NCBI RefSeq assembly: GCF_017591425.1
Contig: NW_024466459.1
Location: forward strand, 8,432,001 to 8,496,000
Length of the DNA: 64,000 nt
Direction: 5' to 3'
Source: Ochotona curzoniae
Lineage: Eukaryota > Chordata > Mammalia > Lagomorpha > Ochotonidae
In this document: positions 51,831 to 62,240 of the stretch, one piece after another
Position numbering within the stretch: position 1 is the first letter of the stretch
Layout: every line of letters begins with the position of its first letter
Notes under the pieces: model-generated
Told to the model about the DNA's origin: nothing
The model's input: the letters and a program-made list of their open reading frames with translations, nothing else
The model's database searches: none
Program-made: the position numbers and the translations under genes

Positions 51831-52123
51831 TGGAACCTGAGGCAAGGGGGCTCGCTGCGTGGGCCTGGGTTCCCAGGGGTTGGCCTAGCTCTGAACCCTG
51901 TAGGCGTCCAGTCTCGGCGCGTCCACGTGCCCTCCCCACACTGGACACTTCGGAGACCTGTGTGCCGCGGCGGAGCCCGGAGCAGCAGCAGGTGTTTGAG
52001 TGAAGTTGAACTTGACTTCACGTGGGGCAAGGGTGACAGGTGAAAGGAGAGCTAACTGTCGGCTGAAAGGGTTTTGTTTGTTCCCCTGCGTCGGCTCCAG
52101 GACCACCGTTCACCGCCCCCCTA

Positions 52124-52142
52124 ACACAGACACACACACACA

Positions 52143-52192
<50 letters not shown>
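52124..52192. repeat. (CA)n microsatellite
   Basis: CA dinucleotides with two CAGA interruptions, just upstream of the CpG island. Confidence 0.97.
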
Positions 52193-52194
<2 letters not shown>

Positions 52195-52729
52195 CCGCAC
52201 CCTGGCTCTCTGTCCCGCCCCGCTCCTGCCCCTCTCTGGGAGCCACTTCTCAGCAGCGGCTCATGCTCCCCGCCAGTCTCAACATTCACCTGCCCCACGT
52301 TCCATGATCTCATCGCCTCGCTCGCTGCCAACGTGCAAACGGGTGATAAATTGGTGTTGGCGGATTCCTGTGTGACAGCACATTTGCATAGGTAAGGGCG
52401 GGCTGACCCGGCTGCGTGCAGAGGAACGACACGTCAGGTGGCACACAGAGGCAGACTCGGCCAGGCTTACTGCTGGGTTGTCTCCACCTGCCACTCAGTC
52501 TAGCCAAACTGTCATCCCTGGCTGTCAGGGCCAGAGCCAAGAGGCCTGTGTATGCACGTGTCTCGTACAAGCTCAGAGGGCCAGCCTTACCCCCGGGGTT
52601 GTCATTTAATGCCAACGGGCCTCCTCAGAGGACATGGCTCTCTCTGGTGTGGATTGTGCCAAGGAGCAGAGATGGAGGGCAGAATAAACTAGCCTGAGCT
52701 GGAGGCCGGAACTTAGAAGGTGGCCTTCG

Positions 52730-52835
52730 CAGAGCTGGTGCTGTGGTGTAGTGGGTTATGCCTCTTCCTGCAGCGCTAACACCCTCAATGAGCACAGGTT
52801 CAGGTCCTGGTTACTGCCCTCCCATCCCTGTCAGT
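52730..52835 (+). mobile_element. 3'-truncated C-SINE head
   Basis: GAGCTGGTGCTGTGGTGTAGT, GGGTTATGCC, GCACAGGTTCAGGTCC; the body is missing. Confidence 0.65.
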
Positions 52836-53164
52836 GTTCTGAGTCACCCTTCTTACTTTTTGTTACTACAATGGAATGCCCAGGGCAGTTACTGGATGAG
52901 CCATAGAAGTTGGTTTCAGCTCATGGCTTTGGAAGGGCACAATTCCAAACCAGGCAGGCCCCCTGGGCTTGGTCCCTGATGAAGTCCTTCTGGCAGATTC
53001 CTGAGGGGACATAGGATGGCGTGACAAGAGCCAGGGAGCCACACCTCTGTGGACACTTATAAAGCCACCAGGAGTCTGTCAGAATGGCACAATCTAGATA
53101 CCAAAGCCCCATCTCCAAATACTAAAATTGACTGACTCCCTTAGTGCCACTAACATGACACTGT

Positions 53165-53457
53165 GGTAGGGGCGGTGCCATGTCATGGTAAGTAGAGCCA
53201 CTTCCTGCAGAGTTGGTTCAAGGTCTGGCTGCTCCTCTTCCCATCCAGCTCCCTGTTTACGGCCTGGGAAAGCAGCAGAGGACAGCCCTTGGGCCCCTGC
53301 ACCTCTGGGAGACCTGGCCTTAGATCGGCTCAGCTCTGGCTGTTGCAGCAATCTGGGAAGTGAACCAGTGGATGGGACATTTCTGTGTGTCTCCCCTTAC
53401 CTGTCTCTCTGTAAGTTTGCTTTTGAGTTAAATAAACTGTTAAAATAATAATAATAA
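53165..53457 (+). mobile_element. C-SINE
   Basis: CTGCTCCTCTTCCCATCCAGC, GGCCTGGGAAAGCAGCAGAGG, GGAAGTGAACCAGTGGATGGG; tail (AAT)n. Confidence 0.88.
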
Positions 53458-53548
53458 AGCCTTGGGGGACTATACCTTTCGCACATGGGCCTCTGGAAGG
53501 ACACTCACCCTCAAATGACAGCAGCTTCCAGATAACACACCCACATGC

Positions 53549-53693
53549 AGACCTTCACGGAGACCCTGCCTCACACCTTCAGGGGAACCCTGCCCTCACA
53601 CCTTCACGGAGACCCTGCCCTCAAGCCTTCACGGAGACCCTGCCTCACACCTTCACGGAGACCCTGCCTCACACCTTCACGGAGAATCTGCTT
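53549..53693. repeat. ~25-bp minisatellite, six units
   Basis: CCTTCACGGAGACCCTGCC with CTCACA or CTCAAG spacers, six copies. Confidence 0.9.
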
Positions 53694-54079
53694 CTGGGGA
53701 ATCCAAACCAAGACCCTGTCCACAGACCCAGCAATGTGGATTCATCGGCGCAACTTGAGGAGACCCATTGTCATACATGCACATGTGTGCATTTCTGTGT
53801 GTGTGTGTGTACACTTTCTTGGGAGGTGGGCACAGAGACAGCTCCTACCCACAGATCTGCCACCCAAATGTGACATCAGAGGCTGGACACTCAGGCCAGG
53901 TCTTCCAGAGGGGTGGCATGGACACAGCCACACAGCAACCTCCACAGCCTCCCGGGGGTCTGGGCTGGAGTCAGCAGCAGATGGAGGCACGCGGGCACCG
54001 CGACACAAAAAACAAGGGCATCCCATCTGCTGGCCCCCACGCCCACACTCAGGCGCTTATTTTGACTTGGTTGCTAGGA

Positions 54080-54160
54080 CTGGGTGGCTCACTGGGGAGT
54101 TTAATGCTGCAGATTCACAATGTAAATGGCCAGGGGCTGGGAACCACTGTTCCAGACCGA
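54080..54160 (+). mobile_element. possible MER5A-type hAT relic
   Basis: GCAGATTCACAATGTAAATGG and GGGCTGGGAACCACTGTTCCA fit the MER5A end (GTGCAGCCAGGGTTGAGAACCACTG). Confidence 0.4.
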
Positions 54161-55904
54161 TGCCCAGAGGAAGGTGACTCAGCAGGTCCAGGGAGGGTCA
54201 AGGAACAGGGATGGGGCTCCCCTATGGGATGCACCTCCCAGGACTGGGGTCAGGTGGTACTACTGCCCAACTACCATTGTTTTTTCTCCCAAGTTTTCAG
54301 CAGAAGCAGGGCTGGCCCAGGGCAGGGGTGGGAACACAGTTCGGCACTGGACAGGCTTAGTACAGCTGGGACCCCTCCCGCCATCCTTGCTCCTGCTGTC
54401 CAGACAGGGATGGGGTCAGAAGCAGCCTGAGCCACAGGAAGCCCTGGCCAGGAAGGGGAGAATGATGTCACCACACAGGCCACCAAGGGAGGGGACAGAG
54501 TGGTGTCCTGGGCGAATGGTCCCTCCTTGCCAGTGGCCTGGAGTTTGGCCTGGATCCTCTGGCCCCCGCCCCCTGTTCCCAGATGAGTCACCTGTTGATA
54601 TCCTGGGGGTCATGAAGGAAGAGCTTGTGCCAGGGACTGTGTAGATGGGGGCCAGGGTGGCTGGAGACTGGCAAGGACTCACAGCCCCTCTGCCACAAAA
54701 AATAGGCCACCTTTACTCCAGGCGGCTGGGTGAGGGAGGCGCCAGAAACCTGGGCTTCTGGCAGGAAGCTGTGGTCTCCATGCTTTTAGAACAGCCTGCA
54801 AGGCAGTAAGCACTATTTTGGGAGGACTACAGTAGGGAGCCCACGACTCTGCCCTCCTGGAGCCTCCCTGGCTCCCTCCTCCTGGCTCCCTGCTCCCTGC
54901 ACCTGTCTGGGCCCCCTCCTCCCTGGCCCTCTCTTCCTTGCATCCCCTGAGCCTTGACTGTCCCATGGCCCCCAGGTTGTGAGTGAGGTTCACAGGGGAG
55001 CTGGGGGAGGAAGAGGTTCAGGATGTGTGAAATCCCCACTTCCCAGGCCCAGCTGCTATGCCAAGCAGCACATGGAGAGGCGATAGGCCCACATCCTCTG
55101 CCGGGAGAGTGACACGTTATTAAAGTCACAACAGCCTTGCCAGCACAAACCAGCACACCCCACAAGCCTAGAGCCTCTTGGGCCAGCCGGGGAGTGGGGT
55201 GAGCTGTTTCTGCAATGCGTATTTCATGCTTTCTGTTTCACAACATTTAGGCTAATCCTCCCGTTGAAAAGCGGTGTCTGGGGTTTATTTTTATTTATGC
55301 CAGAAGGGCCATTCTGTCGCACAGCTTGTGGGAGCTGGAGGCACAGCCACTGTACTTTTCCCTGCTCTGCAGGGAAGAAAATTGCGGTGTCTGTGTGTGT
55401 GCCTGTGTGTGCGTGCACACACGTGCTTGTGAGGCCAAGGGGTGGGAGGGAGTGGGTGTTGAAGGATCTATCAGACTGGCCATGCCTCTGGGACTCTGCC
55501 TGTTGGGCACCTGCCCCAAGGCCAGGACATGAACCAGGGACTCTAAATGTGTTGCCAAGCTTACCCTGAAGTTCTATCTAAATTTGTGTTTGCATATCAA
55601 CTTCCACTACAAAAGGCGACCCCCTTTCTTTCTGGACCATTTCCCTAATGGCATCTCGGGGCACCACAGGAATCAAAGAGCAACCATCTGGGGCTGGCAG
55701 ACCCATAGCCCCTCCAAAATGTCCAGGCCCAAACTCCAGAACCCATGAGTGTAATTCAGTGACTCAACTAATTCTATTAAGTAATGATGGTATTTAGGTT
55801 GCTGCAGAGATAAGTTCAAAATACAGAGGCCTGGGTGGGCTCTGGGACAACTGCATTTGCTTCCCAGCTCAGTTCCCGAGCTTCCTGCTCACACAGACCT
55901 AGGA

Positions 55905-56050
55905 GGGGGAGGTGGCAGTGACAGCTCAACTAGTGGAGTTCCTGCATCCCATGTGGGGGACCTGGCTCTCGGCTTCACCCCAGCCCAACCCAGCCATTGT
56001 GAGCCAACAGTTGGGATCTCTCTTGACCTGTCTCTCTCTCATCTCTTCTT
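55905..56050 (+). mobile_element. internally deleted C-SINE
   Basis: GTTCCTGCATCCCATGTGGGG, GACCTGGCTCTCGGCTTCACC, GACCTGTCTCTCTCTCATC. Confidence 0.5.
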
Positions 56051-56388
56051 TAGGCCCAGCGTGGTAGTCTAGTGGCTAAAGTCTTCACGTTGCATGTACC
56101 ACAATCCTATACAGGCACTGGTTCTAATCCCGGCGGCCTTGCTTCCCATCCAGCTCCCTGCCTGTGGCCTGGGAAAGTAGTCAAGGACGCCCCAAACCCT
56201 TGGGACCGTGCACCCACATGGGAGACCTAGAAGAAGCTCCTGACTCCTGGCTTTGGATCGGGTCAGCTCCAGCTGTTGCAGCCGCTTAGGGAATGAATCA
56301 GCGGATGGAAGATCTTCCTCTCTGTCTCTCCTCCTCTCTGTGTATCTGACTTTCCAATAATAAATAAATAAGTCTTTAAAAAAAAAAG
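56051..56388 (+). mobile_element. full-length young C-SINE
   Basis: GGCCCAGCGTGGTAGTCTAGT, GGCTAAAGTC, GGTTCTAATCCCGG, GGCCTGGGAAAGTAGTCAAGG, TCCAATAATAAATAAATAAG. Confidence 0.93.
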
Positions 56389-56700
56389 GTTTATCTTTAT
56401 TACTTCAAAGCAGAGTAACACAGAGAACAAGAGAGATTCTATCTGCTGGTTCATTCCTAAAATACCTGCCAAAGTTGGGGATGGGCCAGGCTCAGAGCAG
56501 GAGCTTGGGCCTCCATCCGGGTCTCTCAGGTGAGCAGTAGGGACCCAGGTACTAGGGCCATCCTTCTCTGCTTTTCCAGGTGCATTAGCAGGAAGCTGGA
56601 TAGAAAGTGAAGCTACCGGAACTTGAACTGGCACTCTAACACGGATGCCAGCATTGCAGAGAGTTTGGCTCGGTGCACCACCACAGCAGCGCCTCGTATA
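56389..56700 (-). mobile_element. older C-SINE, head to tail-joined in reverse
   Basis: Its A-rich end abuts the tail of the previous SINE. CTATCTGCTGGTTCATTCC, GGTGCATTAGCAGGAAGCTGG and head end GCACCACCACAGCAGCGCC follow. Confidence 0.85.
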
Positions 56701-57569
56701 CGCGTCTAAAGCTACATAAGCCACAGAGATCATGCAGGATGTCCCGGGTGGGTCGCCGGGTGCTAGGCTACCTGGGTCTTCAGAGCCCTAGGGTGGGAGC
56801 GGGTGTTCCTTCAGCCACTCAGTCACAGGGCTTTAAAGATGGAGGAATGGGCTGACAGCCAAGCAGCACGGAACCCCCACAAGGATGCAGCCCTGCTGAG
56901 CCTGACCTTGAACTCCGGGAGGTCCATGAACAATGTGTGTTGTTTTGGCGATAGCAGCTGCAAGTACCAATGCCTGCTTGGCAGGACCAGCATCACCAGG
57001 CCCCGTGCACTCAGGTGCCCCAGGACTGGGAGCCCTGATCCCTGGGCTAAGGGAACAGATCTTTCGGGTGAGAGAAAAGTTCAGAGCTCATGGTTGATCC
57101 AGATCCCAAAACCGAGCCCAGAAGGCCTCAGACCGTTCCTGCTCAAACCCAGGGTCTAAGGATCTTAAGCCACAGGAAACAGGGTCCTCCCCTTGAGCAG
57201 GGGCTGACCCACCAGGCCAACAGGCCCCCAGGCCTCTCCACCTGCTCCCCCAGTCTCTGAATTGCAGCTGCCCACAGCGGGTGGCGGAGTGGGGAGACTC
57301 TAGAACCTTGGCTCTACCTCCTGTGAGAGTGGTGTCTGATAGGAGACCTCCGTGAACACTTCAGCTGCCTTGGAACCTGTGCCTGTGCGCCAGGATCTCA
57401 GCGCATCCAGCCCCCCATGGGGTCACCCCATCCCCCAGGAACGGAAGTGGGGCAGGGGGAGCCCCTGTAGATGGAAGCCCAGGAGCCAGGAGTGACTGCA
57501 GCCAGCAGGTGTTCCAGGCCAAGACCATACTGCAAAACCCAACGCCCGCCCCCGGAGTTTCAGTGCTGG

Positions 57570-57898
57570 GATGCTGGTGCAGCTTGTGTGAAATGTACTT
57601 AACACTCCCGCGCTGCGCACTTCAGAATGGTTTGGATGGTGGATTCTGCTGCATGTGCTTTGCCACATGTGAAAGCAATGAAACACCAACAAGGCTTACA
57701 GCAGCAGGCCTTGCAAACCTTATGTTAAGTGAATGAGACCAGGCATAAGTGAGCAAAGGATTCCATGTACACAAATGCCCACAGAGTCAGGATGCAGAAC
57801 TGGGGTTTCCGAGATGGGGAGGGGAGGGGTGGGAAAGAAGTGCCTGCAGATGGGTGCAGGGAATGTTCTAAAACTGAGAGGGACAACACTTACACAAT
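57570..57898 (+). mobile_element. old L1 3' UTR-type relics, order rearranged
   Basis: GAAATGTACTTAACACTCCC and AGAATGGTTTGGATGG (57.58-57.64 kb) precede TTAAGTGAATGAGACCAGGC, GATTCCATGTAC, ACAGAGTCAGGATGCAGAAC and ATGTTCTAAAACTGAG. In the consensus the first two lie after the others. Confidence 0.45.
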
Positions 57899-57904
57899 TA
57901 TGAA

Positions 57905-58197
57905 GTTACCACCTGCAATGCTGGCATCCCATATGGGCACCGGTTCTAATCGCAGCAGCTCTACTTTTCATCCAGTTCCCTGCTTGTGGCCTGGGAAAGC
58001 AGTTGAGGATGGCCCAAAACCTTGGGACCCTGCACCCAGGTGGGAGACCCAGAAGAAGCTCCTGGCTTCGGATTGGCTCAGCCCCAGCCATTGCAGCCTC
58101 TTGGAGAGTGGACTATCGGATGGAAGATCTTCCTCTCTGTCTCCTCCTCTCTGTATATCTGACTTTCCAATAAAAATAAATAAATAAATAAAAAGAG
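57905..58197 (+). mobile_element. C-SINE, nearly full length
   Basis: GCTGGCATCCCATATGGGCAC, GGTTCTAATCGCAGC, GGCCTGGGAAAGCAGTTGAGG and an (AAAT)n tail. The A-box part of the head is missing. Confidence 0.9.
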
Positions 58198-60176
58198 CAT
58201 AGGACTAGCCCCTTGAGGCCCTGTGCTGGTGTCCCCTAATCATGGTTTAGGGTGACAATGAGCCGGGGCTTGCTCAGGAACAGCAGAGAATGTGGCCACT
58301 CGGGGGGAGATGCTGCCTGGAGGCTTGGCCAGTAAGCTCGTAGCTGGCACCCCGAGCCCTCCGGCAGCTGAGTCTCAGGTGCCGTGGCAGGTCCCTGTGG
58401 TCAGGTCACCGTGGGTGGGAGAGGAATGTGGGCTGAGGGGAGGATGAAGACAAGGATGGGAGTCAGGGACACAGGCTTAAAAACACCGATCCCTTCGCTG
58501 GTGGTAACGAGGGCCTCTGCAAACACCTGCCCCCATTCCGGGCAGTTCTGCACAGTGATGGTCTGTAACTATCCTCGCGAACATCCCAGGGCTGACGCCC
58601 TGCACACCTCAGTTATCGCTGGGACAAAGTGAGGGACGAAATGTTGGGGGCAGCCTTTGCAGAGCCCCAGACTCTGCCAAGTCCTTTGAGTTCTTCGGCT
58701 GTATCACTTAGTGTGAGACCCTTCATGGAGACCCCTGAATTCCAGGGAGCAAGGTGCAAGGCAGGGCGTAGCAGCCAGTCAGGATGTACACTGTGTTGCC
58801 TTGGCAACTCACAGTCCAAAACTTCAGAACCATCCCCCATCCCAAGGCAGATACAATCGTCCCTGAAGTCTGCTCCAGCTCGCCAGGCCCAGCCCTGAGC
58901 AGACGGACCCTCATTTCCTGACTTAGGGGCCGAAAGGGCTGACTGCTCACCCATGGGGCCTGGTCAGCCTCGCTCAGACACATGGACGGACAGCCACACT
59001 CCCAGGGGCGCTCCCCGAGTGCCACTGGAGGCTCCCATACTCAGGGCCAGGCCAGGAGAGAGGCCCTGGTGCCTGACCCGTCACTGGCTGGTGGGGGTGC
59101 CGCCCCTTTCCCTGCTAGCCGCCCCTGCTTCACCCAGCTTCACTTCATCATTCCTCCTTGATCCCTGGCCTTCCAGGCCCAGTTCTAGCCTGAGGGACTC
59201 CAGTCAGGTGAGGTTAGGGTCCACTTTAAGGACTCCGCTTAGTGCCCTCTGTAAAGGCTGTCATCTTCTAGGAGTGGGGACTTCAACATAGGCCTAGGGG
59301 GAGGGGCACAGCTCAGTCCCACAGGGGGTGCTGAGAACAGCCCCTGGATCCCCTGCAGCAGCCAAAGGGTTAAGCCAGGAGCTGGGGGCACAGGGGGTGG
59401 AGCCGGTGCCTGCATTAAGCAGATTAGAGCTGCTGCTCCTGGAGCCGCCACTGTAATTATGGAAATTAAAATGAGGGTGGAAGGGGGCAGGCGGGTCCCC
59501 TGCTTTGTAATTAGGGTGGGACTGGCTGGAGAGGTGGAGGGGTTTGGAGGGTTGGGGAGGAGGACTCTGTCAGGAGGGGAGAGGCAGGGCAACAGGCTCA
59601 GAGCAGACCAGCCAGGAGCCAAACTGATAATCTCCCTAGGACCCGGGGTTGGGTAAAGGGGGAGGGGGAGTAGGACCTCCCAGCACCGCTGCCTTGGCTC
59701 CCCTGAATCTGAGGATGCTTTCCATGGTGGTGGGGTCAGCCAGGTAAGAGACCAAAGTGAGACCTCTTTGTGTGGCCACAGCAGGAGACGCCACTCCCCT
59801 TCCCACAGGTACCCATTTCCAGCAAGGATCTGCTGTGTCCCAGCCTCCTCTGGCCTTCACTTTCCTACCACCCTGAAGGGAGCCCGAAGCTGCTCTGTAG
59901 AGCAGGACTGGGCCACAACCCTGCAGGCCCGTGCAGGGCAGTGCTTCTGCCACGGAGCCCCAGCTGGGGTTTACACAACAATCTCCTCACTGGCAGATCC
60001 AGCGCTGGAAGCCCAGATTCGCAGTGTGGACAGGCTGAGCTGTTTCTGGGCAACTCCACCAGCTTGCAGGTGGCCACCAAGTCCCCCGTCTGCTCCTCCT
60101 CTGGGCTTCCTCCTGCATCCAGACTCCCTCTTGGTGAGCCGAAAGCTATGGATCTGAGCTGAACACTGCCTGCCTG

Positions 60177-60290
60177 CATGGTGGGTGCTGGGTCCATGAG
60201 CCGCAGGGTTGGCGTCCAGGTTGCCTGGCCCGGGACCCATAGGCCCGTCTGCATGGTGGGTGCTAGGTCTGTGAGCCCCAGGGATGGGGG
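60177..60290. repeat. ~77-bp imperfect duplication
   Basis: TGCATGGTGGGTGCTGGGTCC and TGCATGGTGGGTGCTAGGTCT, each followed by a GTGAGCCNCAGGG-type segment. Confidence 0.7.
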
Positions 60291-60517
60291 GTCTATTAGG
60301 GCATGGGTCGCCTAGCTCAGGGTCCCTGGGCCCACGTGTGAGAACTGGTCCTCCTCAGTGTAAAAGATGGACCCTGGGTTAATATCGGGTAGCCGTTCTC
60401 CATCCTTGAGTACTGGGATGGTTGGGAGGCTGGGTGTGGCTTCTCCCTAGCCCTGGGTCCTCCCCACCCTGATCAACTATGTAAACATTATCATCATTTA
60501 AAAACAAAACAAAAGCT

Positions 60518-60828
60518 CAGGGGCTGGTGCGGGTACAGCAGGCTAAGCCTCACTGTGTGGTGTTGATGTCCACAGGAGTGCCCTTAGAGTCCTGGCTGTT
60601 CCACTTCCCATCTAGCTCCCTGCCAATGAGCCTGGAAAAGTGGTGGAGGATGGTCCACGTCCCTGGGACCCTGTACCCACGTGAGGGGCCCGCAAGAGCT
60701 TTGGCTGGGCCCAGCTCCGGCCTTTGCGGCCATTTAGGGAGTGAACCAGTAGTTGGAAGATTTCTGTCTCCCCTTCTGCCTCTGTAACTCTACCTTTCCT
60801 ACAAAAGTAAATAAATCTTAAAAACAAA
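60518..60828 (+). mobile_element. C-SINE, diverged
   Basis: GGGGCTGGTGCGGGTACAGCA, TGGCTGTTCCACTTCCCATC, GGAGTGAACCAGTAGTTGG, GTAAATAAATCTTAAAAAC. Confidence 0.85.
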
Positions 60829-60850
60829 ACAAGAACCCCGAAACTCAATT

Positions 60851-61137
60851 CTTTTTTTTTTTTTTTTTTTACTTGCAAGGCAGAAGGACAGAGAGAGACA
60901 GAGGCGGCTCTTCAGTGCTGCTTCATTCTCCAAACGACCATTACAGCCAGGGCTGAGGCCAGGGTCCTGAACCCATCCGGGTCTCCCCAGGGCTGGCAGG
61001 AGTCCAGGGACTTGGGCTGTCCTCCACCTCCACTGCCTTCCCAAGTGTACTGTCAGGGGGCCGGATCCAAAGAGCAGTCAAGATGCCAGCTGTGCAACGG
61101 TGGCTTAGCCCGCTGTGTCACAACGCTAGTCCCCCAA
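60851..61137 (-). mobile_element. C-SINE, diverged
   Basis: 19-T run, ACTTGCAAGGCAGAAGGACAG, GGGTCTCCCCAGGGC and head end CCCGCTGTGTCACAACGCTAG. Confidence 0.8.
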
Positions 61138-62009
61138 GTTCAATTTCTAAAACAGCATGGTGTGAGTGGGAAGGCACTGTCTCCCACTGGAGCACATGTC
61201 TGGCTGTTTGGGGCACAGCTGGGCCCACAGGTCGGCTCCTGTTGTCTGATGCTGCTCTAAGCGGGGCCTGGGAAGAAGCTTTCCTGGGGACAGCTAACTC
61301 CCATTCAGTGCAAGGTGCAGAGGGGAGCTGGGTGAGGCTGCCTCTCACTCCTGCTTCCCAGGGACGGGGTGAGCAGGCAGGAGCAGGACACATGCCAGGC
61401 TGGGGGTCAGCCACGCGGAGGCCTCCAGTGTGTGGAGACATGGGAACAGATTGATTTTCTGATTCTGCCACCTTCTTCTGCATAGCCAGTAATGGTGAGA
61501 GCTCCGGTCTTAATGAGCACAGAGGATAAACTTAACCCCTGGGAGGCCAGGGCAGTGTCGGGGCTCAGGAGCAGCCCAGGGCCCGGAATGCTGGGGTCTG
61601 CCTGTGTCCCAGGTCCACAGAGACCCCAGGAGGACAGGGCTGTGGTGGAAGGACATCAGCAGCACTCAGGGGGCCAGAAGGGACGGCCGGAGGGCTGCAG
61701 GGAGCTCAGGGGTGAGGGGTCCTCCCCAGAGCCGCAGTCCTGCAGCCGCCGAGGGCCCTGCCCTGCCTTGCAGGTGTCACCGCAGCCTTCACAGGACAGA
61801 GCTGGCCTACAGCCGTGGGAGACCCCCATGCAGTCACTGCCTAGACAGGTTTCTAGCCTTGCCCTGACCCAAGGGTGTCCGTGAGCCGTGCTCTCAGCTA
61901 CTGAAGTTGTATAGTCACCTCCCCGATCTATTACCATGCTTAGCACGCCTTCTCTGCATAATAGCAAGCAGCTTGTTCCCAAGAAGAATGTATTCTTCTG
62001 GGTTTTTTG

Positions 62010-62240
62010 TTTGTTTGTTTAAAAATAACAACAAAAAAAGATTTAGACAATTTAGATAGAGTGAGAAAGCCACCCCCCCCCCCGCCCCCCTGTGTTTCAC
62101 ACCTGGAATGGCCACACAACAGCCAGGGCTGTGGTCATTCTCTGATGCATTCCCACGCTATCAGCAGGGAGCTGGGTCAGAAGTGAAGCAGCCGAGGCTG
62201 GAAAAGGCATCCATATGAGATGCTGGCACTGCAGGGGCAC
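62010..62240 (-). mobile_element. C-SINE, diverged
   Basis: AAAAAAGATTTAGACAATTTA tail side, ATCAGCAGGGAGCTGGGTCAG, GAAGTGAAGCAGCC, CATCCATATGAGATGCTGGCA. It holds an 11-C run at 62074. Confidence 0.75.
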
